40,388 nt of DNA from contig CAKPZJ010000026.1 in assembly GCA_934204655.1 (NCBI GenBank), positions 1 through 40,388 on the forward strand, given 5' to 3'. This document shows, piece after piece, positions 9,647 through 17,465 of this stretch. The stretch's first letter is position 1. Each line of letters opens with the position of its first letter. Under the pieces are notes generated by a model, which searched no databases, was not told the DNA's origin, and saw only the letters and a list, made by a program, of their open reading frames with translations. Source of the stretch: an uncultured Prevotella sp. GTDB taxonomy: Bacteria; Bacteroidota; Bacteroidia; Bacteroidales; Bacteroidaceae. The translations under genes were made by a program, and so were the position numbers.

Positions 9647-9654
9647 CAAATTTA
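9647..9654 (-). promoter_or_regulatory. Promoter -7 box for the ATPase-DUF4435 operon
   Basis: TAAATTTG on the minus strand fits TAnnTTTG, 24 bp upstream of the ATPase ATG. No clear -33 TTTG at the normal distance. The spacer to the divergent EamA gene also holds a plus-strand box 43 bp away. Confidence 0.55.
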
Positions 9655-9697
9655 CAAAAAAAGCAGTGGCCACCGACGCTTTTACATGGCTTTTATT

Positions 9698-9705
9698 TAC
9701 CTTTG
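9698..9705 (+). promoter_or_regulatory. Promoter -7 box for the EamA transporter gene
   Basis: TACCTTTG fits TAnnTTTG. It predicts a leader of about 80 nt before the ATG at 9792, containing the hairpin at 9746-9773. No good -33 element is visible. Confidence 0.5.
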
Positions 9706-9745
9706 CAGCAGTTTTTAACATTATACCAGGTAACCCGACTACCGC

Positions 9746-9773
9746 CCGTATGGCCGTGGCCATGGCCATACGG
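9746..9773 (+). promoter_or_regulatory. Leader hairpin upstream of the EamA transporter gene
   Basis: Perfect 10-bp inverted repeat CCGTATGGCC (9746-9755) and GGCCATACGG (9764-9773) with an 8-nt loop, 18 bp before the start codon. In the mRNA it would form a stable stem next to the translation start; as DNA it could be an operator. Its role is unknown. Confidence 0.45.
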
Positions 9774-9791
9774 CTATAAGTAACTTATAAT

Positions 9792-10721
9792 ATGATGGAT
9801 AACAACAAACCACTCAAGGCACATGCCAGCATACTCATGGCAGAGATATGCTGGGGACTGCTGTCGCCGGCCGGCAAGGACGCGATGAGCCATGGCATAG
9901 ACGGGATAGGCCTGGTGTCGCTGCGTGTGGCCGGTACCGCCCTGCTGTTCTGGACGGCATCGCTATTTACCCGCCGCGAGCACATACCGGCCCGCGATAT
10001 ATTCAAGCTGTGCGGCGCGGCGCTGTTAGGACTGGTGTTCAACCAGTGCATGTTTACCATAGGACTGAGCATCACCTCGCCCGTCAACGCCAGCATCGTC
10101 ACTACCTCGCTGCCCATCTTCGCCATGGTGCTGTCGTTCTTCATCCTGCGCGAGCCGCTGTCGGCCAAGAAGGTGGGCGGCGTGCTGATAGGCTGCTGTG
10201 GTGCCGTGATACTGATACTGAGCAGCGCGGCAGCGGCCAATGCCAAGGTGGGCGACATACGGGGCGACCTGCTCTGCATGATGGCCCAGTTGTCGTTTGC
10301 CCTGTTCCTCGCCCTGTTCAGCAACCTGGTTCGCCGCTACTCGGTCATCACCGTCAATAAGTGGATGTTTACCTGGGGCACACTGCTCATCATCCCCGCG
10401 GCCTCGCCCCACCTGGCCACGCTGCCCTGGGCCCAGCTGAGCCTGCGCACATGGGCCGACTCGTTCTTCGTGGTGTTCTTTGGCACTTTCATGAGTTACT
10501 TGCTGATGATGAACGCCCAAAAGGTGCTGCGCCCCACGGTGGTGAGCGTGTACAACTACGTTCAGCCCATCGTGGCCGTCACCGTATCGGTGCTCACGGG
10601 CATGGCCGTGTTTACCGTAAGCCAGGGCGTGGCCATCATACTGGTCTTCTCGGGTGTGTGGCTGGTCATCAAGTCCAAGTCGCGCCGCGATGCCGACAAG
10701 GAGGCGGCCTCCAAGGCTTAG
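9792..10721 (+). CDS. EamA/DMT-family membrane exporter
   Basis: 309 residues with about ten hydrophobic segments arranged as two repeated EamA halves (roughly 8-145 and 155-295). The motif-like stretch GLVFNQCMFTIGLSITSPVNASIVTTSLPIFAMVL spans the end of the first half, and LRPTVVSVYNYVQPIVAV is the typical matching region in the second. The family moves small metabolites such as amino acids across the inner membrane; the substrate cannot be inferred. ATG codons at 9792 and 9795 are both possible starts. Divergent from the ATPase-DUF4435 pair; metY follows after 666 bp. Confidence 0.88.
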   Translation: MMDNNKPLKAHASILMAEICWGLLSPAGKDAMSHGIDGIGLVSLRVAGTALLFWTASLFTRREHIPARDIFKLCGAALLGLVFNQCMFTIGLSITSPVNASIVTTSLPIFAMVLSFFILREPLSAKKVGGVLIGCCGAVILILSSAAAANAKVGDIRGDLLCMMAQLSFALFLALFSNLVRRYSVITVNKWMFTWGTLLIIPAASPHLATLPWAQLSLRTWADSFFVVFFGTFMSYLLMMNAQKVLRPTVVSVYNYVQPIVAVTVSVLTGMAVFTVSQGVAIILVFSGVWLVIKSKSRRDADKEAASKA

Positions 10722-10820
10722 CCCACAGCGCCCCACGGGGCCTACATCGGGCTACGCCACCCCACCCGCCAGCCTATAGGCGCGGAGCCATGGCTACCCA
10801 TACTCCTACGGCCCCTCCGG

Positions 10821-10910
10821 GCTCTGTTCTAAGATTAGGGATGTACATTCTAAGGTTTGGAATGTACATCCCTAACTTTCGTATATACATCCGCTGTCTT
10901 CGGACGGAGC
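10821..10910. repeat. 90-bp dispersed element, copy A
   Basis: Aligns end to end with 20069-20158 and 37930-38018. The right end is CTTCGGACGGAGC (10898-10910); the left end (GCTCTGTTCTAAG, 10821-10833) is a decayed inverted copy of it. Inside are three units centred on GTAC or its variant at 10843, 10864 and 10885, exactly 21 bp apart; the first two are in near-palindromic GATGTACATYC context and the third has drifted to ATAC. Intergenic between two plus-strand genes. Confidence 0.85.
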
Positions 10911-11228
10911 CTAAGGATGGCGCATGAGGAGCCATCAGCCTCCCCCGCGCAATGGCCATCGGCCATCGTCTGCCAGGCCGGTTCTCATACACCAGGCCGA
11001 TTATCCTGGGCGCCGACAGCGTAGGCCGAGGTGCTTCCAGGTGCTATCACCAACCGTCAGGCTGACGGCGGCGGCCATTGCCCCCTTGCTCCCGGCACCC
11101 GTAGGAACCACGGCTGCCACACCCCACACAGCGGCGGCATGACGCGTCAGTCTTTCACCCATTTTTCTGACGGTTTGCTATATATAAATAGGTATAAACC
11201 GTCCTCCTGTCACCTTTATTAGGCAAAA

Positions 11229-11275
11229 TACCACAATCGTGGTAGTACAAATAACATACTCGTGCTATTGCACGA
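11229..11275 (+). promoter_or_regulatory. Two inverted repeats upstream of metY, candidate operator
   Basis: Two 16-bp inverted repeats, TACCAC-AATC-GTGGTA (11229-11244) and TCGTGC-TATT-GCACGA (11260-11275), both with 6-bp arms and a 4-bp centre, 31 bp (three helical turns) apart. The second overlaps the -33 region of the metY promoter. This arrangement suggests binding of a dimeric repressor or activator; which one is unknown. Confidence 0.45.
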
Positions 11276-11298
11276 TAGCCAAAAACGCCGTACCTTTG
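11267..11298 (+). promoter_or_regulatory. metY promoter
   Basis: ATTG at 11267-11270, 20-bp spacer, then TACCTTTG at 11291-11298, close to the Bacteroidetes consensus TTTG-N19-21-TAnnTTTG. It predicts a leader of about 83 nt before the ATG. No riboswitch was recognised in that leader. Confidence 0.65.
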
Positions 11299-11387
11299 CA
11301 CTTGACAATATCAATAAATGTATTAACCGTGTGTGGCTGCCCTCTCATTAAGGTCCACGGCCGCACCAAAAAGAAAGGAAACAAGTT

Positions 11388-12680
11388 ATGAGTAACAAGA
11401 AGTACCGTTTTGAGACCCTCCAGCTACACGTAGGACAGGAACAGCCCGACCCAGTAACCGATTCACGTGCTGTGCCTATCTATCAGACCACATCGTATGT
11501 GTTCCGCAACTCTCAGCATGCTGCAGACCGCTTCGGCCTGCGCGACGCAGGTAACATCTACGGCCGACTGACCAACTCTACACAGGCCGTGTTCGAAGAC
11601 CGCGTAGCCGCGCTTGAGGGTGGTGTAGCCGGACTGGCCGTGGCTTCGGGTGCAGCCGCCGTGACCTACGCACTGCAGAACGTAGCCCAGAACGGTGACC
11701 ACATTATAGCTGCCAACAACCTCTATGGCGGCACATTCAACCTGCTGGAGCACACGCTGAGCACCCAGGGCGTGACAACGACCATCGTAGACCCCGCCAA
11801 CTTTGACGAGGTAGACGCCGCCTTCCGCCCCAACACCAAGGCCATCATCATAGAGACCTTCGGCAACCCCAACGCCAGCGTAACCGATATAGACCGCATC
11901 AGCGAGATAGCCCACCGCCATAACACCATCGTCATTGTGGACAACACCTTTGGCACGCCTTATCTGATAAGGCCCCTGGAGCACGGTGCCGACGTGGTGG
12001 TACACTCGGCCACTAAGTTTATCGGCGGACACGGTAGCTCGCTGGGTGGCGTCATCGTAGATGGCGGCAAGTTTGACTGGAAGGCCAATGCCGACAAGTA
12101 CCCCACGCTGGCCAAGCCCGACCCCTCGTATCACGGAGCCGTCTTTGCCGACGTGGCCGGGGCCGCAGCCTTCGTAACCCGCATCCGCGCCGTGATACTG
12201 CGCGACACGGGTGCCACCATCAGCCCCTTCAACGCCTGGATACTGCTCCAGGGCCTGGAGACGCTCAGTCTGCGCGTAGAGCGCCACGCCTACAACACCA
12301 AGCGCATCGTCGACTTCCTGGCCCATCACCCCAAGGTGGCCAAGGTTAACCATCCCTCGCTGCCCTCTCACCCTGACCACGCACTCTACGAGAAGCTCTT
12401 CCCCAACGGTGGTGGCAGTATCTTCACCTTCGAAGTCAAGGGCGGACAGGAAGAGGCTTGGGCCTTTATCGACCACCTGCGTATCTTCTCGCTGCTGGCC
12501 AACGTGGCCGATGTGAAGAGCCTGGTGATACATCCCGCCACCACCACCCACTCCCAGATGACTCCTCAGGAGCTCGAGGAACAGCACATCTATCCCTCTA
12601 CCATCCGTCTGAGCATCGGTACCGAGCACGTAGACGACTTGATAGACGCCCTGGACGAGGCCCTGAGCTACGTAAAATAA
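11388..12680 (+). CDS. metY: O-acetylhomoserine (O-acetylserine) sulfhydrylase
   Basis: 430 residues, PLP enzyme of the Cys/Met metabolism family. It joins sulfide to O-acetylhomoserine to give homocysteine (direct sulfhydrylation). The PLP lysine is Lys210 in [10 protein letters not shown]; the substrate-pocket segment [13 protein letters not shown] (58-70), [11 protein letters not shown] (154-164) and the C-terminal [15 protein letters not shown] are typical. The 430-residue length and the long insertion around 225-270 distinguish MetY from the ~390-residue cystathionine synthase/lyase branch. cysK follows 98 bp downstream, so both sulfide-fixing enzymes are neighbours. Confidence 0.94.
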   Translation: MSNKKYRFETLQLHVGQEQPDPVTDSRAVPIYQTTSYVFRNSQHAADRFGLRDAGNIYGRLTNSTQAVFEDRVAALEGGVAGLAVASGAAAVTYALQNVAQNGDHIIAANNLYGGTFNLLEHTLSTQGVTTTIVDPANFDEVDAAFRPNTKAIIIETFGNPNASVTDIDRISEIAHRHNTIVIVDNTFGTPYLIRPLEHGADVVVHSATKFIGGHGSSLGGVIVDGGKFDWKANADKYPTLAKPDPSYHGAVFADVAGAAAFVTRIRAVILRDTGATISPFNAWILLQGLETLSLRVERHAYNTKRIVDFLAHHPKVAKVNHPSLPSHPDHALYEKLFPNGGGSIFTFEVKGGQEEAWAFIDHLRIFSLLANVADVKSLVIHPATTTHSQMTPQELEEQHIYPSTIRLSIGTEHVDDLIDALDEALSYVK

Positions 12681-12778
12681 TCAGGATAACACCATAAGAC
12701 ATCCCGTTGCCCCGACCGCCACCGTGCGGACGGGGAATGGGAGTCGCATCCCAAACACAAACCTTATTAATAACAGTT

Positions 12779-13726
12779 ATGGTAAAAATCGCAAAGCAAT
12801 TAACCGAGCTCATCGGTAACACACCGCTGCTGGAGCTCAACAAGTTTTCGGCCGCCAAGGGCGTAGCCACTCCCATCATAGCCAAGATAGAGTACTTCAA
12901 CCCCGGTGGCAGCGTCAAGGACCGCATAGCACTGGCCATGATAAACAACGCCGAGGCCCGGGGCATACTTACACCTGGGGCCACCATCATAGAGCCCACC
13001 AGTGGCAACACGGGCGTAGGACTGGCACTGGTGTCGGCCGTCAAGGGCTACAAGCTCATCCTGACCATGCCCGAGACCATGAGCGTGGAACGTCGCAACC
13101 TGGTTAAGGCTTACGGGGCTCGCATAGAGCTTACCAGTGGCAAGGACGGCATGCCCGGGGCCATCAAGAAGGCCGAGGAACTGCACGCTGCCATACCTGG
13201 CAGTGTGATACTGCAGCAGTTTGAGAACCCCGCCAACCCCCAGACACACTACGAAACCACGGGGTGCGAGATATGGGAGCAGACTGACGGTCAGGTAGAC
13301 ATCTTCGTAGCTGGCGTGGGCACCGGCGGTACGGTGTCGGGCATCGGCAAGCGTCTCAAGGAAAACAATCCCAATGTAAAGATAGTAGCTGTAGAGCCCA
13401 AGTCATCGGCTGTACTCAACGGGCAACCCAGTGGCCCTCACAAGATACAGGGCATCGGAGCCGGATTTGTGCCCAAGACTTACAATGCCTCGATAGTAGA
13501 CGAGGTGTTCGACGTAGACAATGACGATGCCATCCGCACGGGTCGCGAGCTGGCCAGCACCGAGGGCCTGTTAGTGGGCATCTCGTCGGGAGCCGCCGCC
13601 TATGCCGCCACGCAGATAGCCAAGCGTCCAGAGAACCAGGGTAAGCGCGTCGTAGTGCTGCTGCCCGATACCGGCGAGCGCTACCTGTCGACAGTCCTCT
13701 ATGCTTTCGACGAATATCCACTATAA
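12779..13726 (+). CDS. cysK: Cysteine synthase A (O-acetylserine sulfhydrylase)
   Basis: 315 residues, PLP enzyme that makes cysteine from O-acetylserine and sulfide. Lys47 in [11 protein letters not shown] carries PLP; TSGNTG (74-79) binds the substrate carboxylate; the glycine loop [10 protein letters not shown] and the C-terminal [12 protein letters not shown] are typical. The start at 12779 ([16 protein letters not shown]) matches family N-termini; the 24 in-frame codons upstream are unlike protein. No separate -7 box was seen in the 98-bp gap, so it is probably cotranscribed with metY. Confidence 0.95.
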   Translation: MVKIAKQLTELIGNTPLLELNKFSAAKGVATPIIAKIEYFNPGGSVKDRIALAMINNAEARGILTPGATIIEPTSGNTGVGLALVSAVKGYKLILTMPETMSVERRNLVKAYGARIELTSGKDGMPGAIKKAEELHAAIPGSVILQQFENPANPQTHYETTGCEIWEQTDGQVDIFVAGVGTGGTVSGIGKRLKENNPNVKIVAVEPKSSAVLNGQPSGPHKIQGIGAGFVPKTYNASIVDEVFDVDNDDAIRTGRELASTEGLLVGISSGAAAYAATQIAKRPENQGKRVVVLLPDTGERYLSTVLYAFDEYPL

Positions 13727-13751
13727 ATAATAATCATATCACTACCATCAC

Positions 13752-13783
13752 AACGGGCGGAGCCATCGCGGTTTCCGCCCGTT
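13752..13783 (+). terminator. Probable terminator after cysK
   Basis: Perfect 10-bp stem AACGGGCGGA (13752-13761) and TCCGCCCGTT (13774-13783) with a 12-nt loop, 25 bp after the cysK stop codon. The T stretch that follows is short. Confidence 0.55.
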
Positions 13784-13854
13784 TACTGTATAGTCGCGCG
13801 GAGCACTCCGTGTCCATCCGCCAAGCCTCTCGCCACATAATAATCACGCTTTTA

Positions 13855-13886
13855 TTTGCATGGGCGACAATATTTACCTAATTTTG
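13855..13886 (+). promoter_or_regulatory. Promoter of the Crp/Fnr-family regulator gene
   Basis: TTTG (13855-13858), exactly 20 bp, then TAATTTTG (13879-13886): a full match to the Bacteroidetes primary-sigma consensus and one of the two best promoters in the window. The ATG is 67 bp further on. Confidence 0.8.
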
Positions 13887-13953
13887 TCACACATTCTGCG
13901 ACGTCATTCACCATCAAGCGTCGCACTCTGCTTATCTATACAACTAAGGAAAT

Positions 13954-14556
13954 ATGAGCGAGCGCCAAATGGACAAACCCCTCAACTCTTATAGGAAAGA
14001 GATAGACCTCTATCCACTACAACGGTATTGCCTCAGCAATGGAAAAAAACTGACAATGCCGCGAGGAGCCGTCTTCCAACCATCGGGCACGCCCTCCCGA
14101 CATATCGCCTATATAGAAAAGGGATGCTTCAAATATACCGTGCACAACCATGCTGATGGCAGGGACTACATTACAGGATTTGCTTTCGAAGGCGAGTTTG
14201 TTGCCGACTATCCCAACTGCCTTTATGGCCTACCTTCCAAAGTGCAGATTGAGGCTAATACAGAAGCAAAGGTTTACATCGTAAATGGCGAGGATGTGTA
14301 CAAGGTGCTCATGGCTAATGCCACTAACTTGCTCTATGGACTCAAAATCATGGAAGGTCTCTTCCAGCAGATTTACGCTAACTATATCGACCTGTACAGC
14401 CACGATGCGCGCGAACGTTACAGGCATCTGCTGAAACGGTGTCCGCAAATAGTACAACAGCTGAGCCTAAAAGACATCGCCTCGTATCTCAAACTACATC
14501 CAAACACCATTAGCAAAATTCGCCATGATATAACATTTGAAGGACAGCAACCGTAA
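13954..14556 (+). CDS. Crp/Fnr-family transcriptional regulator
   Basis: 200 residues. An N-terminal cyclic-nucleotide-binding-like beta roll (about 35-125; RGAVFQPSGTPSRHIAYIEKGCFKYTV then FEGEFVADYPNCLYG) is followed by a long dimerisation helix (about 125-155) and a short C-terminal helix-turn-helix, LKDIASYLKLHPNTISKIRHD. The residues that bind cAMP in Crp are not recognisable, and no Cys cluster for an iron-sulfur centre is present, so the signal is unknown. The gene and the SDR downstream are clearly richer in A+T than their neighbours, which suggests recent acquisition. Start at 13954 gives MSERQMDKPLNS; a second ATG six codons later is possible. Confidence 0.85.
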   Translation: MSERQMDKPLNSYRKEIDLYPLQRYCLSNGKKLTMPRGAVFQPSGTPSRHIAYIEKGCFKYTVHNHADGRDYITGFAFEGEFVADYPNCLYGLPSKVQIEANTEAKVYIVNGEDVYKVLMANATNLLYGLKIMEGLFQQIYANYIDLYSHDARERYRHLLKRCPQIVQQLSLKDIASYLKLHPNTISKIRHDITFEGQQP

Positions 14557-14637
14557 TTTTCTCAACCTAAGTTGAAACTATGCCTCCAGAAGCCCTATCC
14601 CCACTACCCATCATAGTGAATACACGTTGATATTTCG

Positions 14638-14645
14638 TACCTTTG
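14638..14645 (+). promoter_or_regulatory. Promoter -7 box for the SDR gene
   Basis: TACCTTTG fits TAnnTTTG and lies 13 bp before the ATG at 14659, giving a very short leader. No clear -33 box. Confidence 0.5.
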
Positions 14646-14658
14646 CCGAAAAAAGAAC

Positions 14659-15372
14659 ATGAATATCATTATTATTGGTGCCACCTCTGGCATAGGTAAC
14701 GGCTTGTTGAAAAAATATGCTGTCACAGGAAACAAGATAGCCATCATAGGGCGCAGAAAGACCATCTTGGCAGAAATAGAAGAACTCTATTCGCCAACCG
14801 TCATCACATTTGCCGCAGATATTGCACATCCAGACGAAACAATGTCGGCTATCAAATATTTCAAAACTCAGATGGCGACTATAGACATGGCTATCGTGTG
14901 CGCGGGAACAGGCGACTTGAACCCACAGCTTGACTTCTCCATAGAAAATCAGACTCTACAGACCAATATCATTGGTTGGACTTATGCCATTGACCACCTT
15001 TATAATATCCTACATCAACAAGGATTTGGCCATCTCATAGCCATTACATCTATCGGAGGACTGCGGGGCGAGCCACAGGCACCTGCCTATAGCGCCTCGA
15101 AGGCTTATCAAATCAACTACATGGAGGCTATACGCAAAAAGACCTATCAGGAGGGGAGCCGTGTCTGCATTACAGACATTCGTCCAGGTCTTGTAAATAC
15201 CCGAATGGCAAAGGGGGAAAAATTATTTTGGGTAATGCCAGTTGAAAAGGTCGTCAGCCAAATTCTAAAAGCCATCCGACAAAAACGCTCTAAAGCCTAT
15301 ATCACCAAGAGATGGCATGTCCTTGCCATTATCAGCAAGCTCCTGCCCTATAGCCTTTATAAGAAACTGTGA
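14659..15372 (+). CDS. Short-chain dehydrogenase/reductase (SDR) family protein
   Basis: 237 residues, classical SDR fold. The cofactor motif GATSGIG (7-13) starts right at the N-terminus, with GRRK following the second strand, which favours NADP(H). The catalytic set is Ser131 in AITSIGG, Tyr144 and Lys148 in YSASK. CAGTG at 81-85 stands for the usual NNAG motif. The end, TKRWHVLAIISKLLPYSLYKKL, is hydrophobic and basic and may associate with the membrane. The substrate cannot be told. AT-rich (about 40% GC in sampled lines against about 60% in dxs), like the regulator upstream, which may control it. Confidence 0.88.
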   Translation: MNIIIIGATSGIGNGLLKKYAVTGNKIAIIGRRKTILAEIEELYSPTVITFAADIAHPDETMSAIKYFKTQMATIDMAIVCAGTGDLNPQLDFSIENQTLQTNIIGWTYAIDHLYNILHQQGFGHLIAITSIGGLRGEPQAPAYSASKAYQINYMEAIRKKTYQEGSRVCITDIRPGLVNTRMAKGEKLFWVMPVEKVVSQILKAIRQKRSKAYITKRWHVLAIISKLLPYSLYKKL

Positions 15373-15406
15373 AATGAGTATCGCGGTGATTGTAACGACT
15401 ATCGTG

Positions 15407-15478
15407 TAGTCGGTAAGGGAATCGAACCCTTATGCCAAGATTGAGAATCTTGTATCCTAACCGTTAGATGAACCGACC
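15407..15478 (-). tRNA. tRNA-Glu (anticodon CTC)
   Basis: Read on the minus strand it folds as a cloverleaf: acceptor GGTCGGT with ACCGACT, D arm ATCT/AGGAT, anticodon stem CAAGA/TCTTG with loop TTCTCAA, T arm AAGGG-TTCGATT-CCCTT. The anticodon CTC reads GAG. CCA is not encoded. It lies 32 bp downstream of tRNA-Ser on the same strand, so both are probably cut from one transcript. Confidence 0.93.
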
Positions 15479-15510
15479 GTTAGTCCTTGCCAGCCATGCC
15501 ATGGCTGCTG

Positions 15511-15598
15511 CGGAGAGACGGGGATTCGAACCCCGGAACCGCTTTGGACGGTTACACGCTTTCCAGGCGTGCCTCTTCAGCCACTCGAGCATCTCTCC
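15511..15598 (-). tRNA. tRNA-Ser (anticodon GGA)
   Basis: Cloverleaf on the minus strand with acceptor GGAGAGA/TCTCTCC, anticodon stem CACGC/GCGTG around loop CTGGAAA, a long class II variable arm and T arm CGGGG-TTCGAAT-CCCCG. Discriminator base G and no encoded CCA. Anticodon GGA reads TCC and TCT. First gene of a two-tRNA unit. Confidence 0.95.
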
Positions 15599-15611
15599 AT
15601 AAATGCGGATG

Positions 15612-15619
15612 CAAATGTA
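15612..15619 (-). promoter_or_regulatory. Promoter -7 box for the tRNA-Ser/tRNA-Glu unit
   Basis: TACATTTG on the minus strand fits TAnnTTTG and lies 13 bp upstream of the tRNA-Ser 5' end. A TTTG lies only 12 bp further up, so the -33 element is uncertain. Confidence 0.5.
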
Positions 15620-15675
15620 CGCATTTTTTTGCAAATCTTTAGCATCGCCGCGGTTATTTAAAATTCTTTAAGTGT

Positions 15676-16470
15676 TTACACGGCAAATATGCGAGCCACG
15701 TTTTCATTGGTTATCCGCGCCACCTCATCATCAGAGACATGGTAACTCTGGGCCAGGCAGTGCTGAACCTCGACCACAAAAGCGCTCTCGTTGCGCTGGC
15801 CACGGTGAGGAACGGGTGCCATGTATGGGCTGTCGGTCTCTAAGACAATACGGCTGAGCGGAACAGCTGCCGGAAGGTCCTCGCGCAGGTGACTGCTCTT
15901 GAAAGTGAGCACGCCACCCACACCGAGACAGAAGCGGTCGAAGCTGAGCAACTCGGCAGCCTCGCGGGGATTGCCCGTAAAGCAGTGGAACACACCGCCC
16001 ACCAACTGGCGCTCATAGTGGCGCAACAGACGAACCATCTCGTTCTGCCCCTTACGGCAATGTATCATCAGGGGGAGCTGATACTCGACCGCCCACTCGA
16101 CCTGCTGCTCAAAGGCAGCCAGCTGCTCGTGCTCAAAGTCGCGCGACCAGTAGTAGTCGAGCCCCACCTCGCCCACGGCGATAAACCGGCGGGCCGTGGC
16201 GCGGTCTTCGGCCAACACCGCCTTCATCCGGGCGAGTTCATCGGCCCACCCGGCGTTTACCTCTTCGGGATGTAGCCCTATCATAGGGTACGCGTAGCCC
16301 GCATAGCGAGTACATACATCGAGCACCGAGGTCACAGAGGCCAGGTTGATAGCTGGCAGAAACACCCGGGCCACTCCGGCCTGACGGGCGCGGACCATCA
16401 CCTCATCCAAGTCGGCTGCGAACTCACTACCGTCCAGATGGGTATGTGTATCTATAATGGGTATGGGCAT
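15676..16470 (-). CDS. tatD: TatD-family metal-dependent hydrolase/DNase
   Basis: 264 residues, TIM-barrel amidohydrolase-type enzyme. Metal ligands are visible: His9 and His11 in DTHTHLDG, Glu in AVGEVGLDYYW, His in MIHCRKG, His in VFHCFTGNPREA and Asp in LETDSPYMAPVPHRG. The family includes 3'-5' DNases with roles in DNA repair; the precise substrate here is unproven (other TatD-family members exist). The start is 2 bp after the polyprenyl synthase stop codon, so it is the last gene of the tonB-polyprenyl synthase-tatD operon. Its 3' end faces the tRNA promoter region. Confidence 0.92.
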   Translation of the reverse strand: MPIPIIDTHTHLDGSEFAADLDEVMVRARQAGVARVFLPAINLASVTSVLDVCTRYAGYAYPMIGLHPEEVNAGWADELARMKAVLAEDRATARRFIAVGEVGLDYYWSRDFEHEQLAAFEQQVEWAVEYQLPLMIHCRKGQNEMVRLLRHYERQLVGGVFHCFTGNPREAAELLSFDRFCLGVGGVLTFKSSHLREDLPAAVPLSRIVLETDSPYMAPVPHRGQRNESAFVVEVQHCLAQSYHVSDDEVARITNENVARIFAV

Positions 16471-16472
16471 AA

Positions 16473-17444
16473 TCAGTACTGGCGTTTCATCATCTTCTCT
16501 GCATAGCGGGCCAGTTCGGCCTTGCGGTCCTCGCTAACGCCCACGGCGCTGAGGTGCTTACGGCTCTCGGCGAAGTAGTAAGCTATCTTCTCGGTGGCCA
16601 ACAGGTCGATACCTATCTCGTTGTACAGCCGCGTCACGGCGGCGATCTTCTCCTGAGGCCGGTCGTCGGTGGCCAGCCACTGCTCCAGTTCGGCCCGCTG
16701 CTCAGCGTTGGCCCGGTTATAGGCATTGATAAGCATGAATGTCTTCTTGTTACAGAGTATGTCGCCCCCGATGGCCTTGCCAAACACCTTGGGGTCGCCG
16801 TACACATCCAGGAAGTCGTCCTGAAGTTGGAAGGCCAGTCCTATCTGCTCGCCGAACCTATACAGATTGTCACAGTCGGCTGCGGGCGCGTCGGCCAGTA
16901 TGGCGCCTATCTTGAGTGCGCAGGCCAGCAGCACACTGGTCTTCAGCCTGATCATCTCGATATACTCGGCTTCGCTCACGTCGTTTCGCCGCTCGAAATC
17001 CATGTCATACTGCTGGCCCTCGCCTATCTCCAGAGCCGTCTCGGTAAACAGCTGCAGCACATCGGCCAACTTGTCGCGCCTACACTGGGCCATGCGCTGA
17101 TAGGCCAGTACCAGCATGGAGTCGCCGCTCAGTATGGCGGTGTTGGCGTCCCACTTGCGGTGTACCGTGGGCTGCCCCCGACGCAGGTCGGCATTGTCCA
17201 TCAAGTCATCGTGCAGCAGGGTGTAGTTGTGGTACGTCTCCAGACCACAGGCAGGCATCAGTATCGACTCTGGGTCGTCCTTGTACAGATTATAGGCCAG
17301 CAACATCAGCGTTGGACGTATGCGCTTGCCGCCCAGCGACAGCACATACCTGACGGGTTCGTACAGGGAGCGGGGCTGCCGGTCGTAAGGCAGATGGCCC
17401 AGGTAATCATTAATCTTGGCAAGAATGTCTTCAGCTTTCATCAT
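16473..17444 (-). CDS. Polyprenyl (isoprenyl diphosphate) synthase
   Basis: 323 residues, all-alpha trans-isoprenyl diphosphate synthase. GGKRIRP (38-44) binds isopentenyl diphosphate; the first aspartate-rich motif is DDLMD (79-83) followed by LRRG; the second is DDFLD (209-213). There is no two-residue insertion in the first motif, and Tyr75 sits five residues before it, a position where bulky residues shorten the product; a C15-C20 product is therefore more likely than a long chain, but this is inference. It uses IPP made downstream of dxs. An ATG at 17441 is an equally good start. Sits 21 bp after tonB and 2 bp before tatD. Confidence 0.9.
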   Translation of the reverse strand: MMKAEDILAKINDYLGHLPYDRQPRSLYEPVRYVLSLGGKRIRPTLMLLAYNLYKDDPESILMPACGLETYHNYTLLHDDLMDNADLRRGQPTVHRKWDANTAILSGDSMLVLAYQRMAQCRRDKLADVLQLFTETALEIGEGQQYDMDFERRNDVSEAEYIEMIRLKTSVLLACALKIGAILADAPAADCDNLYRFGEQIGLAFQLQDDFLDVYGDPKVFGKAIGGDILCNKKTFMLINAYNRANAEQRAELEQWLATDDRPQEKIAAVTRLYNEIGIDLLATEKIAYYFAESRKHLSAVGVSEDRKAELARYAEKMMKRQY

Positions 17445-17465
17445 AAGTATCTTGGTTTTTACGGA

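Larger units (their letters stand above)
10722..11387. other. 666-bp intergenic region with repeat element and metY control region
   Basis: No coding sequence is credible here. The left part holds copy A of the ~90-bp element (10821-10910); the middle (10911-11220) shows GC-rich sequence with no feature I can name; the right part has two inverted repeats (11229-11244, 11260-11275) and the metY promoter. Short open frames on both strands run through the repeat and have no family likeness. Confidence 0.7.

Noticed and set aside
11299..11387. Possible SAM-type riboswitch in the metY leader
   Set aside because: The leader is only about 83 nt and no conserved SAM-I or SAM-II core could be recognised by eye.
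11463..12629. Minus-strand open frame opposite metY
   Set aside because: metY is intact on the plus strand with its PLP lysine; the opposite frame is a codon-bias shadow.
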